A stretch of DNA of 64,000 nt from Hymenobacter wooponensis (GCF_004745865.1 NZ_SRKZ01000002.1:496001-560000); one strand, 5' to 3'; numbered from the stretch's first letter, positions 48,979 to 57,835 are shown. Made by a program: numbers and translations. The notes: generated by a model from the sequence alone, not told the origin.

Positions 48979-50220
48979 ATGGAAACCATCCCCACGCTCA
49001 AACCCGCCAAGGCTGAGATTGTGAAGAAGGCAAAGGCCTATATTACGCAACTGTTTGAACAACAGCTGCCTTCACGTCTTGTCTACCATTCTCCCAAGCA
49101 CACCGCTGTTGTAGTCAAGGAGGCCAAAGCACTGGCTGAAGCCGCTGGCCTTAACGAAGCCGATCAGGAAGCCCTAATTCTTGCGGCCTGGTTTCATGAT
49201 GCCGGTTACGTGGACACGTACGATGGCCACGAATACCGCAGCATGGAAATAGCGGAGCAATGGCTCACCGACCACGGCTATCCGGCCGACCGTATTGCCG
49301 TGGTCAAAGATATCATCCGGGCCACGCACCGCGATGAGGCTCGCGAGACTGAGTTGCAACAGCTTCTAGTGGATGCTGACATGAGCAACTTGGGCCGCGA
49401 GGATTTCTTCGCCAACGCCGAGCTGCTTCGCACTGAGTGGGAAACCACGCTGGGCAAAACCTACTCTAACACGGAGTGGGCCGAGACGCAGCTTAACTTC
49501 CTGCTGGGCTCCAAATATTATACTGATGCCGCCAAGGAGCGCTACAAAGAGCAGTTCAAGGCTAACATCAAGGAGCAGCGCGACAAGCTGAAGAAGACCG
49601 AGAAAAAGAAGAAAAAGAAGGAGGAGGAGGCCGAAGCCACCTTTGCTGAGCCTAAACGGGGCATCGAAACGATGTTTCGGACCATGTACAGCAACCACAT
49701 GAAGCTTTCCGACATGGCCGATAAAAAGGCGAACATGATGATTAGCCTCAACGCGGTGCTCATGTCGTTGATTATTACCTACTTCGGCGCCAAGCTAGGC
49801 AGCAAGTCGGCGGCCCTCAGCAACGTAGGCCTGTTGCGCAACCCCGTCATTTCCATTCCAATGGGTATTCTGCTAGTCACCGCCCTTGGCTCGGTGGTAA
49901 CGGCCATTCTGTGCGCCCAGCCAGATGTTACGAGTTTCAAGTGGCTCAAGCGCAGCCCCCAGATTGCGACCAACCGCCGGGTAAACCTGCTGTTCTTCGG
50001 TAACTTCAGCAAGCTCAGCCTCGATGACTTCCAGCATGGCATGACTGAAATTATGCGCCAGAAAGATGCCCTGTATACCAACATGGTCACGGACATCTAC
50101 TACCTCGGCGACGTGCTTACCCGGAAATACCGTCTGCTGCGCCTGAGCTACACTATCTTCATGGTAGGCCTCATTCTCACCGCCCTCTCCTTCGGCATTG
50201 TGCTCCTGTACAAGTCGTAA
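48979..50220 (+). CDS. HD domain fused to Pycsar effector-like transmembrane (PycTM/DUF5706) domain
   Basis: 413 aa from the ATG at 48979; the longer frame upstream has no domain. Residues 30-150 form an HD hydrolase: H41, AWFHDAGYVD (H73-D74), THRDE (H117) and LVDADMSN (D132). A very basic/acidic linker (KKTEKKKKKKEEEAE) follows. Residues 225-410 match the PycTM/DUF5706 layout: LSDMADKKANMMISLNAVL with helices about 252-272, 291-313 and 389-411. PycTM is the membrane effector of Pycsar anti-phage systems; many Bacteroidota carry HD-PycTM proteins with unknown roles. The HD part could hydrolyse a nucleotide. It converges with a class III cyclase-like gene. Confidence 0.85.
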   Translation: METIPTLKPAKAEIVKKAKAYITQLFEQQLPSRLVYHSPKHTAVVVKEAKALAEAAGLNEADQEALILAAWFHDAGYVDTYDGHEYRSMEIAEQWLTDHGYPADRIAVVKDIIRATHRDEARETELQQLLVDADMSNLGREDFFANAELLRTEWETTLGKTYSNTEWAETQLNFLLGSKYYTDAAKERYKEQFKANIKEQRDKLKKTEKKKKKKEEEAEATFAEPKRGIETMFRTMYSNHMKLSDMADKKANMMISLNAVLMSLIITYFGAKLGSKSAALSNVGLLRNPVISIPMGILLVTALGSVVTAILCAQPDVTSFKWLKRSPQIATNRRVNLLFFGNFSKLSLDDFQHGMTEIMRQKDALYTNMVTDIYYLGDVLTRKYRLLRLSYTIFMVGLILTALSFGIVLLYKS

Positions 50221-50232
50221 GTTGAGATAAAG

Positions 50233-50354
50233 CGCAAAAGCACAGCATCCGGAACACCGCGAAGGCTCTACTCACGCAGGAACGACTGGCCTAGAACAGT
50301 TCGTGCTGATGTGGGTAGAGCCTTCGCAGTGCTCCGGATGCTGTGCTTTTGGCG
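50233..50354. repeat. Long inverted repeat between HD-PycTM and DUF2652 genes
   Basis: Left arm CGCAAAAGCACAGCATCCGG continues to GAAGGCTCTAC (to about 50271). The right arm, from GTAGAGCCTTCG at 50314 to GCTTTTGGCG at 50354, is its near-perfect complement. The centre carries GGCCTAG. It could terminate both converging genes, but is far longer than the other terminators and resembles a dispersed element. Confidence 0.8.
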
Positions 50355-50386
50355 TTTCAGATTATTCTTTCAACACCTCTTCTTCG

Positions 50387-51553
50387 CTATGCACGCTTCT
50401 CACTCGTGCTTGCTAGGCCACTAACAGAACGACCCAGAAAACGGCGCATGCGGTGTAGCTGCCCAAAGCGGATAAGCCGATTATGGCTGGCAATGTGGCC
50501 ATACCGGAATTCCACCGTGAGCAGACAAGTATCGAGGGTGATGGCTTCGATGAAGTAAAACAGTAGAGAGTTCGGAAAAAGCCGAAAGTGGGAAATCTTC
50601 TCTACATATTCCATTTGGCCCTCATCTCCCTGAAACCGCTGAATGGCTTGAAAGTCAATTTGGCCCTGGAAGATGTCTACCTTATAGCTGGTACCCAGGC
50701 GCCCTGCCTTCGTCACATCGTAGCGTACGGCAGTGGCACCTTCCATCCAGCGCGGGCGCAGCCGGAAATTGCTGATTATGCGAAGCAAATACGGGGCGGG
50801 CACCTTAATTGCCCGGCGCACCTTTAGCACGCACCCACGCGCGGGCTTATCGTGAGCCGAGGCTGGGGCATTAAGCAACAGGCGCAACGGCGAGAGATGA
50901 GCGTATCGGTAGGGTACTTCCCCCAGGTGGTCATAAAAAGCAGAGCCGTGGAGCAGGCGCGTCCAGGAAAAACTACGCGCCAAATCAGCAGGGGTCTGGG
51001 TTTCAATGTATCCCTCCGATAAGAGGATATATTCCGAGCCCATGATGTTATTCTTGAGCAAGCGATGCACCACAATCACATCGCGCCCCATCAGCTTAGT
51101 GTACTCCCGAATTTGCGCTACGCTTACGCGGCCGTAGTGCACAATGATTTTGAGCGTCAGCACATGCTCGGCCAGCGCCGCGCTCAGCTCCGAGCCAGTG
51201 TCGCGCTCCACCACCCGCAGATAATTTTGAAAATCAAGGTAAATGCGGCGGCACTGCTGCACCAGCTCCCGAATGGGCGGGGGCGGCCCCAACCGGTAGA
51301 ACAACACCGCATCGCCCTGAATCTCGTTGACCTGCAAGTCAAGCATGTTGCCCTCAATGAGGATTTCCAGCAGATCGGCCACCAGAAACGGTGCCTGCGG
51401 GCTACCGGACTCTTCAATGAAGCGGGTGAAGCCACTGATATCGGGGATGAAGAGCAAGGCTGGCACCATGCCATCATCATCCGCTTCAGCGGTAAGAGCA
51501 CGGCCCGCACCAGCAGCCCGGCGCGCGGCGCGCATATCGTCCAACAAGCCCAT
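50387..51553 (-). CDS. DUF2652 class III nucleotide cyclase-like protein with SRPBCC-like C-terminus
   Basis: 388 aa from the ATG at 51553. Residues 30-175 resemble a class III adenylate/guanylate cyclase: FIPDISGFTRF (metal Asp38), NEIQGDAVLFY (second metal Asp81), and LMGRDVIVVHRLLKN with Arg164. The substrate Lys position is Glu77 and the usual transition-state Asn is Ile160, as far as I can align by eye, so activity or nucleotide is uncertain. Residues 225-385 look like a START/SRPBCC domain (VRRAIKVPAPYLLRIISNF, RWMEGATAVRYDV). DUF2652 is common in Bacteroidota. It faces the HD-PycTM gene tail to tail. Cytosolic. Confidence 0.82.
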   Translation of the reverse strand: MGLLDDMRAARRAAGAGRALTAEADDDGMVPALLFIPDISGFTRFIEESGSPQAPFLVADLLEILIEGNMLDLQVNEIQGDAVLFYRLGPPPPIRELVQQCRRIYLDFQNYLRVVERDTGSELSAALAEHVLTLKIIVHYGRVSVAQIREYTKLMGRDVIVVHRLLKNNIMGSEYILLSEGYIETQTPADLARSFSWTRLLHGSAFYDHLGEVPYRYAHLSPLRLLLNAPASAHDKPARGCVLKVRRAIKVPAPYLLRIISNFRLRPRWMEGATAVRYDVTKAGRLGTSYKVDIFQGQIDFQAIQRFQGDEGQMEYVEKISHFRLFPNSLLFYFIEAITLDTCLLTVEFRYGHIASHNRLIRFGQLHRMRRFLGRSVSGLASTSEKRA

Positions 51554-51646
51554 GCGGCAAGAAGAGAGAAGTAGAGAGGGGAAAGGCTGGTAGTACTCCC
51601 GGCAAGGTACACCTAGTGTCCTATACGACAGCACGTGGCCTACAAG

Positions 51647-51678
51647 TTTGGGCAAGCGCCCCTTTCGCCGTAGCTTTG
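51647..51678 (+). promoter_or_regulatory. Promoter of tRNA-Arg
   Basis: TTTG at 51647-51650 and TAGCTTTG at 51671-51678 are spaced by 20 bases, matching the Bacteroidota -33/-7 consensus. The tRNA starts 18 bases after the -7 element. Confidence 0.75.
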
Positions 51679-51695
51679 TTAAGATACTATCCCAA

Positions 51696-51767
51696 GGCTG
51701 CGTAGTTCAACGGATAGAATAGGCGTTTCCTAAACGCTTGATATGGGTTCGATTCCCGTCGCGGCTA
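51696..51767 (+). tRNA. tRNA-Arg, anticodon CCT
   Basis: Cloverleaf: acceptor GGCTGCG/CGCGGCT (two G-U pairs), D arm with GTTC and AACGGATA, anticodon stem GGCGT/ACGCT with loop TTCCTAA giving CCT, variable TGAT, and T arm ATGGG/CCCGT around TTCGATT. Position 73 is A and the CCA end is not encoded. It reads AGG codons. A consensus promoter and terminator flank it. Confidence 0.92.
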
Positions 51768-51769
51768 CT

Positions 51770-51802
51770 AAAGCCCGCTCTCTTTACCAGGGGGCGGGCT
51801 TT
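51770..51802 (+). terminator. Terminator of tRNA-Arg
   Basis: Stem AAAGCCCGC/GCGGGCTTT directly after the tRNA 3' end, with T run. Confidence 0.85.
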
Positions 51803-51950
51803 ATTATGCCAATAGAATACGTAGAAAGTCAGCCCGCTGGGAAGACTTGCACCTTGTTTAAGACTAGGCCTAAGGCTAACACGTTATGGCACTAACGCTG
51901 AACAAGACCAGCCCCGATGGATGGGCCTTTTTGCTGCATGTGCTTTCAAG

Positions 51951-54536
51951 ATGCTTATGAAAAATATCTGGTGGCCTCTCACCCTTTTCTCATTTCTGCT
52001 TCTGTCGGTTTTGCCAGTGCTGGCCGTCCCAGCAGCTAAAGAGGTTCCTAATTACAAAGTGCGCGTTTCTGTCACGAGCATCAATGGGAAAGCTCCAGCT
52101 AGTGGCCAACAGTTTAGCTTAGCTCTAGGAGGCAACCCACAGAGTGTCACTTTTTCAGGCCCGGCCTGGAGTGCGTGGGTGCCCTCTACTCGCGCAGGCA
52201 TTGAACAAGCCATAGCCAGCTACAATAACGCAAACAACCCTTTCTGGCAAGTTGTCACGGGGCTAACGGTGGGGCCCAGCGCCTCAGCTGCTTCCTTCCC
52301 AGTCCTGAAGCTACAGATACAAAGTGCTATAGAAGGTGGCGAGACCTCAACTACAGCGGCAGAGCTATTTGGTGCCAATGTAGGCCTCATCTTGTGGCAA
52401 GGTGACGACAAGAAAATTCACATTGATACTTTTACCGGGCATGGCCGACGGGTGTATGACAAGGCTCTAAAGGCAGCTTTTCTGCCAGTGAAGGAGCGGC
52501 CCACAAGAATCCTGTTTGGTGAGCGGTACATTGGCTCCGACAATGACGTGCTTAGCTGGAAAGAAGGCATTCAGCGTTTGTGTGGCCTAGGATTCAATGC
52601 CCTCCACCCAGTGCCAGCCAATCTTACGGCTACCGTGAAAGAGGCGGGAATTAAGAAGCTTTGGGGTGCGGTGTATAACCCACCTGGTTATGCCTTCAAC
52701 TTCGGGCCTCAACGGCATGAAGAGTTTAAGAAATTTGTGCAAGACCAGATTACGCCTGCATTGGCGGCTGGCTGGAAAAAGGAAGACATTGGCTTTTGGG
52801 TTACCAGCGATGAGCCTGGGTGGTATTACCCCAGCCGCTACAATGAGTTCAACCAAGATCCCAATGCCTTAGCAGCTTTTCATAGCTACCTCCATGACCG
52901 CGGCCTGAAACCTGCCGACTTAGGCAAGTCTTCCTGGGCCGAGGTGAAGCTTATTGGCCGCCGACAGTACCAAGACCTTCCCTCCCGCCGGCTATTTTAT
53001 TGGTCGAATAGGTTTGTGCCTTGGGCTTCTGCCTACTTTTTTGGGGAGGTGACAAAAGCGTACGAAGAAGTGATTCGTCCGCAGGTGCCGGTACTGGTCA
53101 ACTTCAATAACTTCATGGGCCTGGCCTACCAGCCGGGGCCTGTGGGTAATAACGATAAGAGCAGCGACCAGAATGCTGCCATGGGCCAGCACGACTGGCT
53201 GGAGTTTGGGCGCGAACGAGGCGCCACCGCTATTTCTACGGAAGACTGGTTTGGCGATGATATGGCCCCGCAATGGTCATTTTACGCTTCACGCCTGCGG
53301 GCGGCCGCCGAGCTAGGCCAGGTAGGAATGGGCGCTCTAGTGATTCCTCGCGTGTCAGGGCAGCGCCCCGGTGGCATGGCGCAAAAGCTACTGGCTTTGG
53401 TGGGCAACGGGGCCAAAACCATCCAATTCTTCACCTACGGCCCCGAATACAGCTTCCCTGGCAATTGCTACTCAGAGAACCTGCCGGTATTTAAGCCCCT
53501 CGCTAATGGTATGCGCTTGGTAGCCAAAGCTGAGGACCTGCTTTATCCTGGCAAAGCGAAAACCTCTCCGGTAGCCATTCTTACACCCCAAAGTTCCCCC
53601 CTATGGGATCTGGAAGAATTCCCGACCCCACCCCGCATTATTGATGTCACCAACCCTTACATGGACGCGGGCCGCATGGGCTACATGGTAGAGATGCACG
53701 GTCTGTTTCTGGCCTTGCAACACAGCGCAGTACCAGTGCGCTTCGTGGATGAGCAGAAACTTACGGAGCCCGACTTCCAAGCAACCAAAGTGCTGTATAT
53801 AACGGCCCCTGATCTGCCTACTGAAGCGGCAGAAGCCGTACTGAACTGGGTACATAAGGGTGGCACATTGGTAACAGTAGCCGGCACTGCCGCCTTCGAC
53901 CGATACCACCAGCCCCTGACATTACTACACCAGGCTACCGGTATAGCTCCTGCGGCACCCGTGCGGATGCCTGCCTACCAGTACGCCGACGCCAAGCCTA
54001 ATGGCGCTATTACCCTGGCAGGTGTGCAGGCTATAGTATTTGGCGAGCGAGAGAAAGTTACGATGAAGCCCAGCGGTGCTGCCACCGCTCATACTACTTC
54101 CAGCTTTACTGACGGCTCAGCCGCACTTACTGAAACGCTTGTAGGAAAGGGGCGCATTATACATTTTGCCTGCTACCCTGGCTTGTCGTACCGACACTCG
54201 GCTACCGGCAACACGGGTGGCCTACCCAGTGGTTTTGCTGATGGTTGGCGCCAGCTTATTGTGCAGCCCGTGCGCGATGCCGGTGTAGCTCTGCCTGTTA
54301 GTGTCAGTAAGTCCCTGGTAGAAGCGCCCGCTCTCTACAGCGCTCAGGGTGTAGCCGTGACCCTACTTAACTGGCGCGGCACTCCGCAGGAAGTAGAAGT
54401 AACCGTAACTGCCGACCGCCCCGTGCGCCGGGTGCAAACCGCCGAGCTAGGCCCGCTTCGTTTTCAGCAAACCGGAAATAAGGTAACTGCTTCCTTACGC
54501 TTGAGTGATGTAGATGTGCTGCAGCTGTACTATTGA
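51951..54536 (+). CDS. Large secreted glycosidase-like protein, family not recognised
   Basis: 862 aa (start at 51951 or the ATG six bases later). A signal peptide (WWPLTLFSFLLLSVLPVLA) exports it. Residues 30-190 form an N-terminal domain (VRVSVTSINGKAP). Residues about 190-560 look like a TIM barrel: DVLSWKEGIQRLCGLGFNAL, FWVTSDEPGWYY with a candidate acid, VLVNFNNF, and AISTEDWFGDD. Residues about 560-770 resemble a beta-galactosidase trimerisation/glutamine-amidotransferase-like domain (VLYITAPDLPTEAAEAVLNW, GGTLVTVAG). A small C-terminal beta domain ends it. This layout is GH42-like, but I cannot assign a family. Base composition is less GC-rich than the neighbours. Confidence 0.6.
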   Translation: MLMKNIWWPLTLFSFLLLSVLPVLAVPAAKEVPNYKVRVSVTSINGKAPASGQQFSLALGGNPQSVTFSGPAWSAWVPSTRAGIEQAIASYNNANNPFWQVVTGLTVGPSASAASFPVLKLQIQSAIEGGETSTTAAELFGANVGLILWQGDDKKIHIDTFTGHGRRVYDKALKAAFLPVKERPTRILFGERYIGSDNDVLSWKEGIQRLCGLGFNALHPVPANLTATVKEAGIKKLWGAVYNPPGYAFNFGPQRHEEFKKFVQDQITPALAAGWKKEDIGFWVTSDEPGWYYPSRYNEFNQDPNALAAFHSYLHDRGLKPADLGKSSWAEVKLIGRRQYQDLPSRRLFYWSNRFVPWASAYFFGEVTKAYEEVIRPQVPVLVNFNNFMGLAYQPGPVGNNDKSSDQNAAMGQHDWLEFGRERGATAISTEDWFGDDMAPQWSFYASRLRAAAELGQVGMGALVIPRVSGQRPGGMAQKLLALVGNGAKTIQFFTYGPEYSFPGNCYSENLPVFKPLANGMRLVAKAEDLLYPGKAKTSPVAILTPQSSPLWDLEEFPTPPRIIDVTNPYMDAGRMGYMVEMHGLFLALQHSAVPVRFVDEQKLTEPDFQATKVLYITAPDLPTEAAEAVLNWVHKGGTLVTVAGTAAFDRYHQPLTLLHQATGIAPAAPVRMPAYQYADAKPNGAITLAGVQAIVFGEREKVTMKPSGAATAHTTSSFTDGSAALTETLVGKGRIIHFACYPGLSYRHSATGNTGGLPSGFADGWRQLIVQPVRDAGVALPVSVSKSLVEAPALYSAQGVAVTLLNWRGTPQEVEVTVTADRPVRRVQTAELGPLRFQQTGNKVTASLRLSDVDVLQLYY

Positions 54537-54549
54537 TTTCAGCCGAACT

Positions 54550-55575
54550 TTAGTACACCGTAGCCAACTCGGGGAGCAGGCGGTTAATGACGCTGTAGTT
54601 GATTCCCGTCCAGTACTCTGAGCGGCCGATGTCAGTAAATTCAGCTTCGTCGGCCGCTATAGTACGGTAGTCTTCACTCACCAAATAGTCTTCCACGTCG
54701 TTCATACTAGCAAAAGCCAACACCGAGATGGCATCTATCAACTCGCCCTCGGGGTCGGGTTGCTGCGAGGAGCCAATATTGTGGAGCTGAGCGTAGCGAC
54801 GCACATAGGTGTGCGTGGCAGGCTGGGCCAGCACCAGCGGGGCGTGCTGCCGCAGCAGGCGCTGCTGAAACGCCTCTCGGCTCAGTTCAGGCCGCCTATA
54901 ATGAATCTTAACCAGGCTGATAGGGTCGCGGTGCTGAGCGCTCGGCAGCAAAATATACTCTCGGGTAATCTCACGGGTAACCAGGCGAAATGCCGTTTGC
55001 TCGTCGGCAATGATGCGCTTAGTATATTGCTCCTGCTTCAGCACGCGCTGGATGTCGGCTTCCGCCGCGTAGGCAATGTAAGCGAAGCCGTCGAAGCGCG
55101 GGCGCTGGTAGGCGGGTACTTGGGCCCAAGGGTCGGCTACCAGCTTGCCGTCAGGCTGGGTCATGGCCCGGTAGGGTGGGTGAAAAAATGAGGAGGGTCC
55201 GCCTGCCACGCGGTGTACCTGATCATAGCGCAGCACGGGTTCGTTGTCGGTACCCGGCTCTTCATAGGCAAACTTGGGCCCGTGCACCTTGCGCCAATAC
55301 TCATTCCAGTGCTCAAGGCTTAGATTGGGGTTAGTCTCCAGGGCTACTTCGTTCGGCTCGGCCTCAGGACTTTCCAGTTCCTGCCCCTGGTGGCCCTTGT
55401 TTGAGCCCTCATCAATCTGGCGCTCAGTCCGAGGGGTATTATCGGCTCGCGTTAGAAAAGTGGGCGTGACGATGAGCGGAGCAGTAGTGGTGTGAAAGGT
55501 GTCGCGCCCTGGAGGACGGTGACGATTGTCGGCCCTTGGGTCAGTACCGGCTGAGTTTGAAGTAGTCAAGTGCAT
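54550..55575 (-). CDS. EthD domain protein
   Basis: 341 aa. The first 75 residues are polar and low complexity (RADNTPRTERQIDEGSNK) with no signal peptide. Two dimeric alpha/beta barrel-type regions follow. One around SLEHWNEYWRKVHGP has the YWRKxHGP pattern typical of EthD. The second (ISLVKIHYRRPELSREAFQQ, RQHAPLVLAQPATHTYVRRYAQLHN) is a clear EthD-like domain ending in DAISVLAFASMNDVEDYL. EthD proteins are often accessory to oxygenase or aromatic degradation, but no such genes are here. Cytosolic. Its stop lies 13 bases from that of the converging glycosidase-like gene. Confidence 0.75.
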   Translation of the reverse strand: MHLTTSNSAGTDPRADNRHRPPGRDTFHTTTAPLIVTPTFLTRADNTPRTERQIDEGSNKGHQGQELESPEAEPNEVALETNPNLSLEHWNEYWRKVHGPKFAYEEPGTDNEPVLRYDQVHRVAGGPSSFFHPPYRAMTQPDGKLVADPWAQVPAYQRPRFDGFAYIAYAAEADIQRVLKQEQYTKRIIADEQTAFRLVTREITREYILLPSAQHRDPISLVKIHYRRPELSREAFQQRLLRQHAPLVLAQPATHTYVRRYAQLHNIGSSQQPDPEGELIDAISVLAFASMNDVEDYLVSEDYRTIAADEAEFTDIGRSEYWTGINYSVINRLLPELATVY

Positions 55576-55748
55576 AAGAGCTAGAGCAGAAATAAGTACA
55601 GCTACGTAGCGCAGAGCCGGACAGGCGAAAAAATAGTAACTCTTCCCCGTACCATAAAAGCTAGAACGCTTAGTTCATATACCCAAACGGCACTATGCAA
55701 CCAGCTACGCTTTGTACCGGTCCCCTCTGTTTTTCTACGTATACTTCT

Positions 55749-56399
55749 TTATTCGATCAGGCCCTGGCTCATGGCATACCGAATAAGGGCAGCCGTGTTT
55801 TTGGCCTGGGTTTTCTCGATGATATTTTGCCGGTGGGTTTCTACCGTGCGTTTACTGGTAAACAGCTTATCGGCAATTTCCGCGTTGGTTAGGCCTTCAG
55901 CAATGAGACGCAGCACTTCCATTTCGCGGCTGGAAAGATCCCCGGACTTACGGGAGGCCAACACGGCATCTGCGTTCGGAATCTTCACTAGCCGGTTAAG
56001 AACTGCCATTCCTACTTCTGTGCACAGGAAGCTGTGGCCTACCGCCACCGTCCGGATGGCGAAGATAATCTCGCTGCTTTCGGCACTCTTTAGCACATAG
56101 CCTAGGGCACCCGCCTGCAGAATACGGTGCACGTAGTTCTCACTATCCAGCATAGACAAAACCACCACGCGCACTCCGGGGTAGTGCTCTTGCAATAGTG
56201 GCATGGTGGCAAACCCATCCAAAACGGGCATGTTCAGGTCCATGAGTACCACATCAGCGGAGGTATCGGCCAGCAGATCTAGTACTCCCTGCCCGTGGCT
56301 TGCTTCGCCCACTACCTCCATATCAGGCTCGCCCGCGAGTAAGGCCCGGATGCCGTCTCGGAGAATGGTGTGGTCGTCGGCCAGAATTACACGGATCAT
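55749..56399 (-). CDS. NarL/LuxR-family response regulator
   Basis: 216 aa. The receiver domain (1-120) has ILADDHTILRDG with the acidic pocket, the phosphoacceptor Asp in VLMDLNMPVLDG, the Ser/Thr in VVVLSMLDS, and Lys in GYVLKSAES. The LuxR HTH domain (150-210) has LSSREMEVLRLIAEGLTNAEIADKLF and SKRTVETHRQNI. It binds DNA after phosphorylation by a histidine kinase. No kinase is adjacent; several PAS kinases lie elsewhere in the window. Single gene. Confidence 0.95.
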   Translation of the reverse strand: MIRVILADDHTILRDGIRALLAGEPDMEVVGEASHGQGVLDLLADTSADVVLMDLNMPVLDGFATMPLLQEHYPGVRVVVLSMLDSENYVHRILQAGALGYVLKSAESSEIIFAIRTVAVGHSFLCTEVGMAVLNRLVKIPNADAVLASRKSGDLSSREMEVLRLIAEGLTNAEIADKLFTSKRTVETHRQNIIEKTQAKNTAALIRYAMSQGLIE

Positions 56400-56654
56400 A
56401 GGAGGGGTACGCGCAAGAGGCGTTAGGAAGATGAGTGTTTTGCCAGAACAGCTGCAAATAAAGTGTATACGCAGGACGTCACGTAGTGGTAGCCATCCGG
56501 GCCAGATTCTGTGCGTGTAGCTTCACAACCCTTCCGGCCATTGGTAGTTCAGCCGGCGTTCTGGCTGTACGCAACTTCGCCGTGCATGTATCGTTAATAA
56601 GCTGTGCGTAATATACGGCAAGTAATACCGTATTTACCCTGATTACCAGGCTAC
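56400..56654. other. Gap between response regulator and STAS-like gene
   Basis: About 255 bases (300 including the promoter listed next) between divergent genes. It holds their promoters and is A/T-richer toward the right end. No ORF, RNA or repeat is evident. Confidence 0.5.
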
Positions 56655-56672
56655 TACATTTGCCTATATTTG
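56655..56672 (+). promoter_or_regulatory. Tandem -7 elements upstream of the STAS-like gene
   Basis: TACATTTG (56655-56662) and TATATTTG (56665-56672) both match TAnnTTTG, 28-45 bases before the ATG at 56700. No -33 TTTG at the usual spacing. Confidence 0.45.
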
Positions 56673-56699
56673 AGTATCTGCCGCATTAGTGCTCAAGCC

Positions 56700-57071
56700 A
56701 TGGAAGTCTACCGCGAAATCCTGCCCCAGAGTTATCTGCTGATTCTGACCGATTCGGAGCCAGATGACTTGTCGCCCTTGTCTCATGCGCTCCGACTGGC
56801 CAGCCGCAGTGGCAAAAACAGCATCTGGATTGACTGCAGCCATATGCCGAAGATGCCGTTTAGCGTGTTGCGGGTGTTGGTCCGCACCTACCGTCGGCTC
56901 CGCATGCGCAACGTATCCATGGTGTTGTGCCACGTAGGCGACGCTGCTCATCAGCAAATGGCCAAACTTCCTACTACGCTTTGCCCGCCAGTAGTGCCTT
57001 CGTTGCTTGATGCGGAGCGTTATTGCCAAACAGCCCATCCGCTTCAGCATCGGCAGCGCCGGGCCGCCTAG
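56700..57071 (+). CDS. Small STAS-like protein
   Basis: 123 aa from the ATG at 56700. It shows a beta-alpha pattern of the STAS/anti-sigma-antagonist kind: YLLILTDSEPDDL, HALRLASRSGKNSIWIDCSH, VLRVLVRTYRRLRMRNVSMVLCHVGD, and a closing PSLLDAER. The Ser in DCSHMP could be the phosphorylated Ser of antagonists, but the match is weak. It has no anti-sigma partner in the window and is not obviously related to the three longer STAS-like proteins. A 15-base gap separates its end from that of the DUF1345 gene. Confidence 0.6.
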   Translation: MEVYREILPQSYLLILTDSEPDDLSPLSHALRLASRSGKNSIWIDCSHMPKMPFSVLRVLVRTYRRLRMRNVSMVLCHVGDAAHQQMAKLPTTLCPPVVPSLLDAERYCQTAHPLQHRQRRAA

Positions 57072-57086
57072 GCCAGTAAGCCTACG

Positions 57087-57779
57087 TTATAGCAGGCCTG
57101 CTAGGCCACTAATGGTTAGGGCTACCACGGCGGTATTAAACCCAAAGGATAGTACTCCGTGCAGGAGCGCCAGTCGCCGAATTCCGCGGTCGGAAATGCT
57201 GACGTCGGCAGTTTGGGCAGTCATCCCGATAACGAAGGAAAAATAAGCGAAGTCGAGATAATCAGGTTCCTTTTCGTCACCCGGGAATTCTAGGCCACCT
57301 TCCTGTCCGCTGGCATCGGCAGCATCATAAAACAGGTGAGCATAGCGTAAGGTAAACAGCGTGTGCACCAGCAGCCAAGCCGTAACTACGCTTAAGCTGC
57401 TCACTACCACGTGCACCATCAGCAGCGGATCTGTTCCCTGGCGCATAGATGAGAGTAGTAGCACTACCGCTACCAAGCTGGCCGTAGCTGCCGTGAGCAC
57501 TACGCCAAACGATAACACCCGACCAGGGTCTTCACGCGTGGCAATCTGGCGGATGTGGCCTACGTCGGCCGTCAGGATCATGGCCCAGGTGATGAACAAA
57601 GTGCTGACGGCAAATCCATCCCAGGCCCCCAGCAAGCGCAACATCAGGGGCCAAGCACCCGGCATGAGCCAGCAGAGCAGTAGCGCCGGTAATCCTCCCA
57701 GCGACAGGCGTTTCCAGGTAGCTAGCCGCGTGAGTTGGTGAAAGCCCGACGTGCCGCGGGTAGAAACAGATGAGGCCAT
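57087..57779 (-). CDS. DUF1345 family membrane protein
   Basis: 230 aa with about five transmembrane helices: ALLLCWLMPGAWPLMLRLLG, TLFITWAMILTAD, LSFGVVLTAATASLVAVVLL, VVVSSLSVVTAWLLVHTLFT and the C-terminal LSFGFNTAVVALTISGLAGLL. The Asp-rich segment with PDYLDFAYFSFVIGMTAQTAD is the DUF1345 signature. The family is likely inner-membrane and of unknown function. Divergent from pncB with 56 bases between the starts. Confidence 0.9.
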   Translation of the reverse strand: MASSVSTRGTSGFHQLTRLATWKRLSLGGLPALLLCWLMPGAWPLMLRLLGAWDGFAVSTLFITWAMILTADVGHIRQIATREDPGRVLSFGVVLTAATASLVAVVLLLSSMRQGTDPLLMVHVVVSSLSVVTAWLLVHTLFTLRYAHLFYDAADASGQEGGLEFPGDEKEPDYLDFAYFSFVIGMTAQTADVSISDRGIRRLALLHGVLSFGFNTAVVALTISGLAGLL

Positions 57780-57835
57780 AACATCGACAGAATGAAATAT
57801 TCTGCGTAAGCTACGGCGTCACAACTGTTGCGCAC

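Noticed and set aside
51751..54610. Possible attachment-site pair: GATTCCCGTC in the tRNA T arm and again at 54601
   Set aside because: Only 10 bases match, the second copy is inside the EthD coding sequence, and no integrase is present; chance is likely enough.
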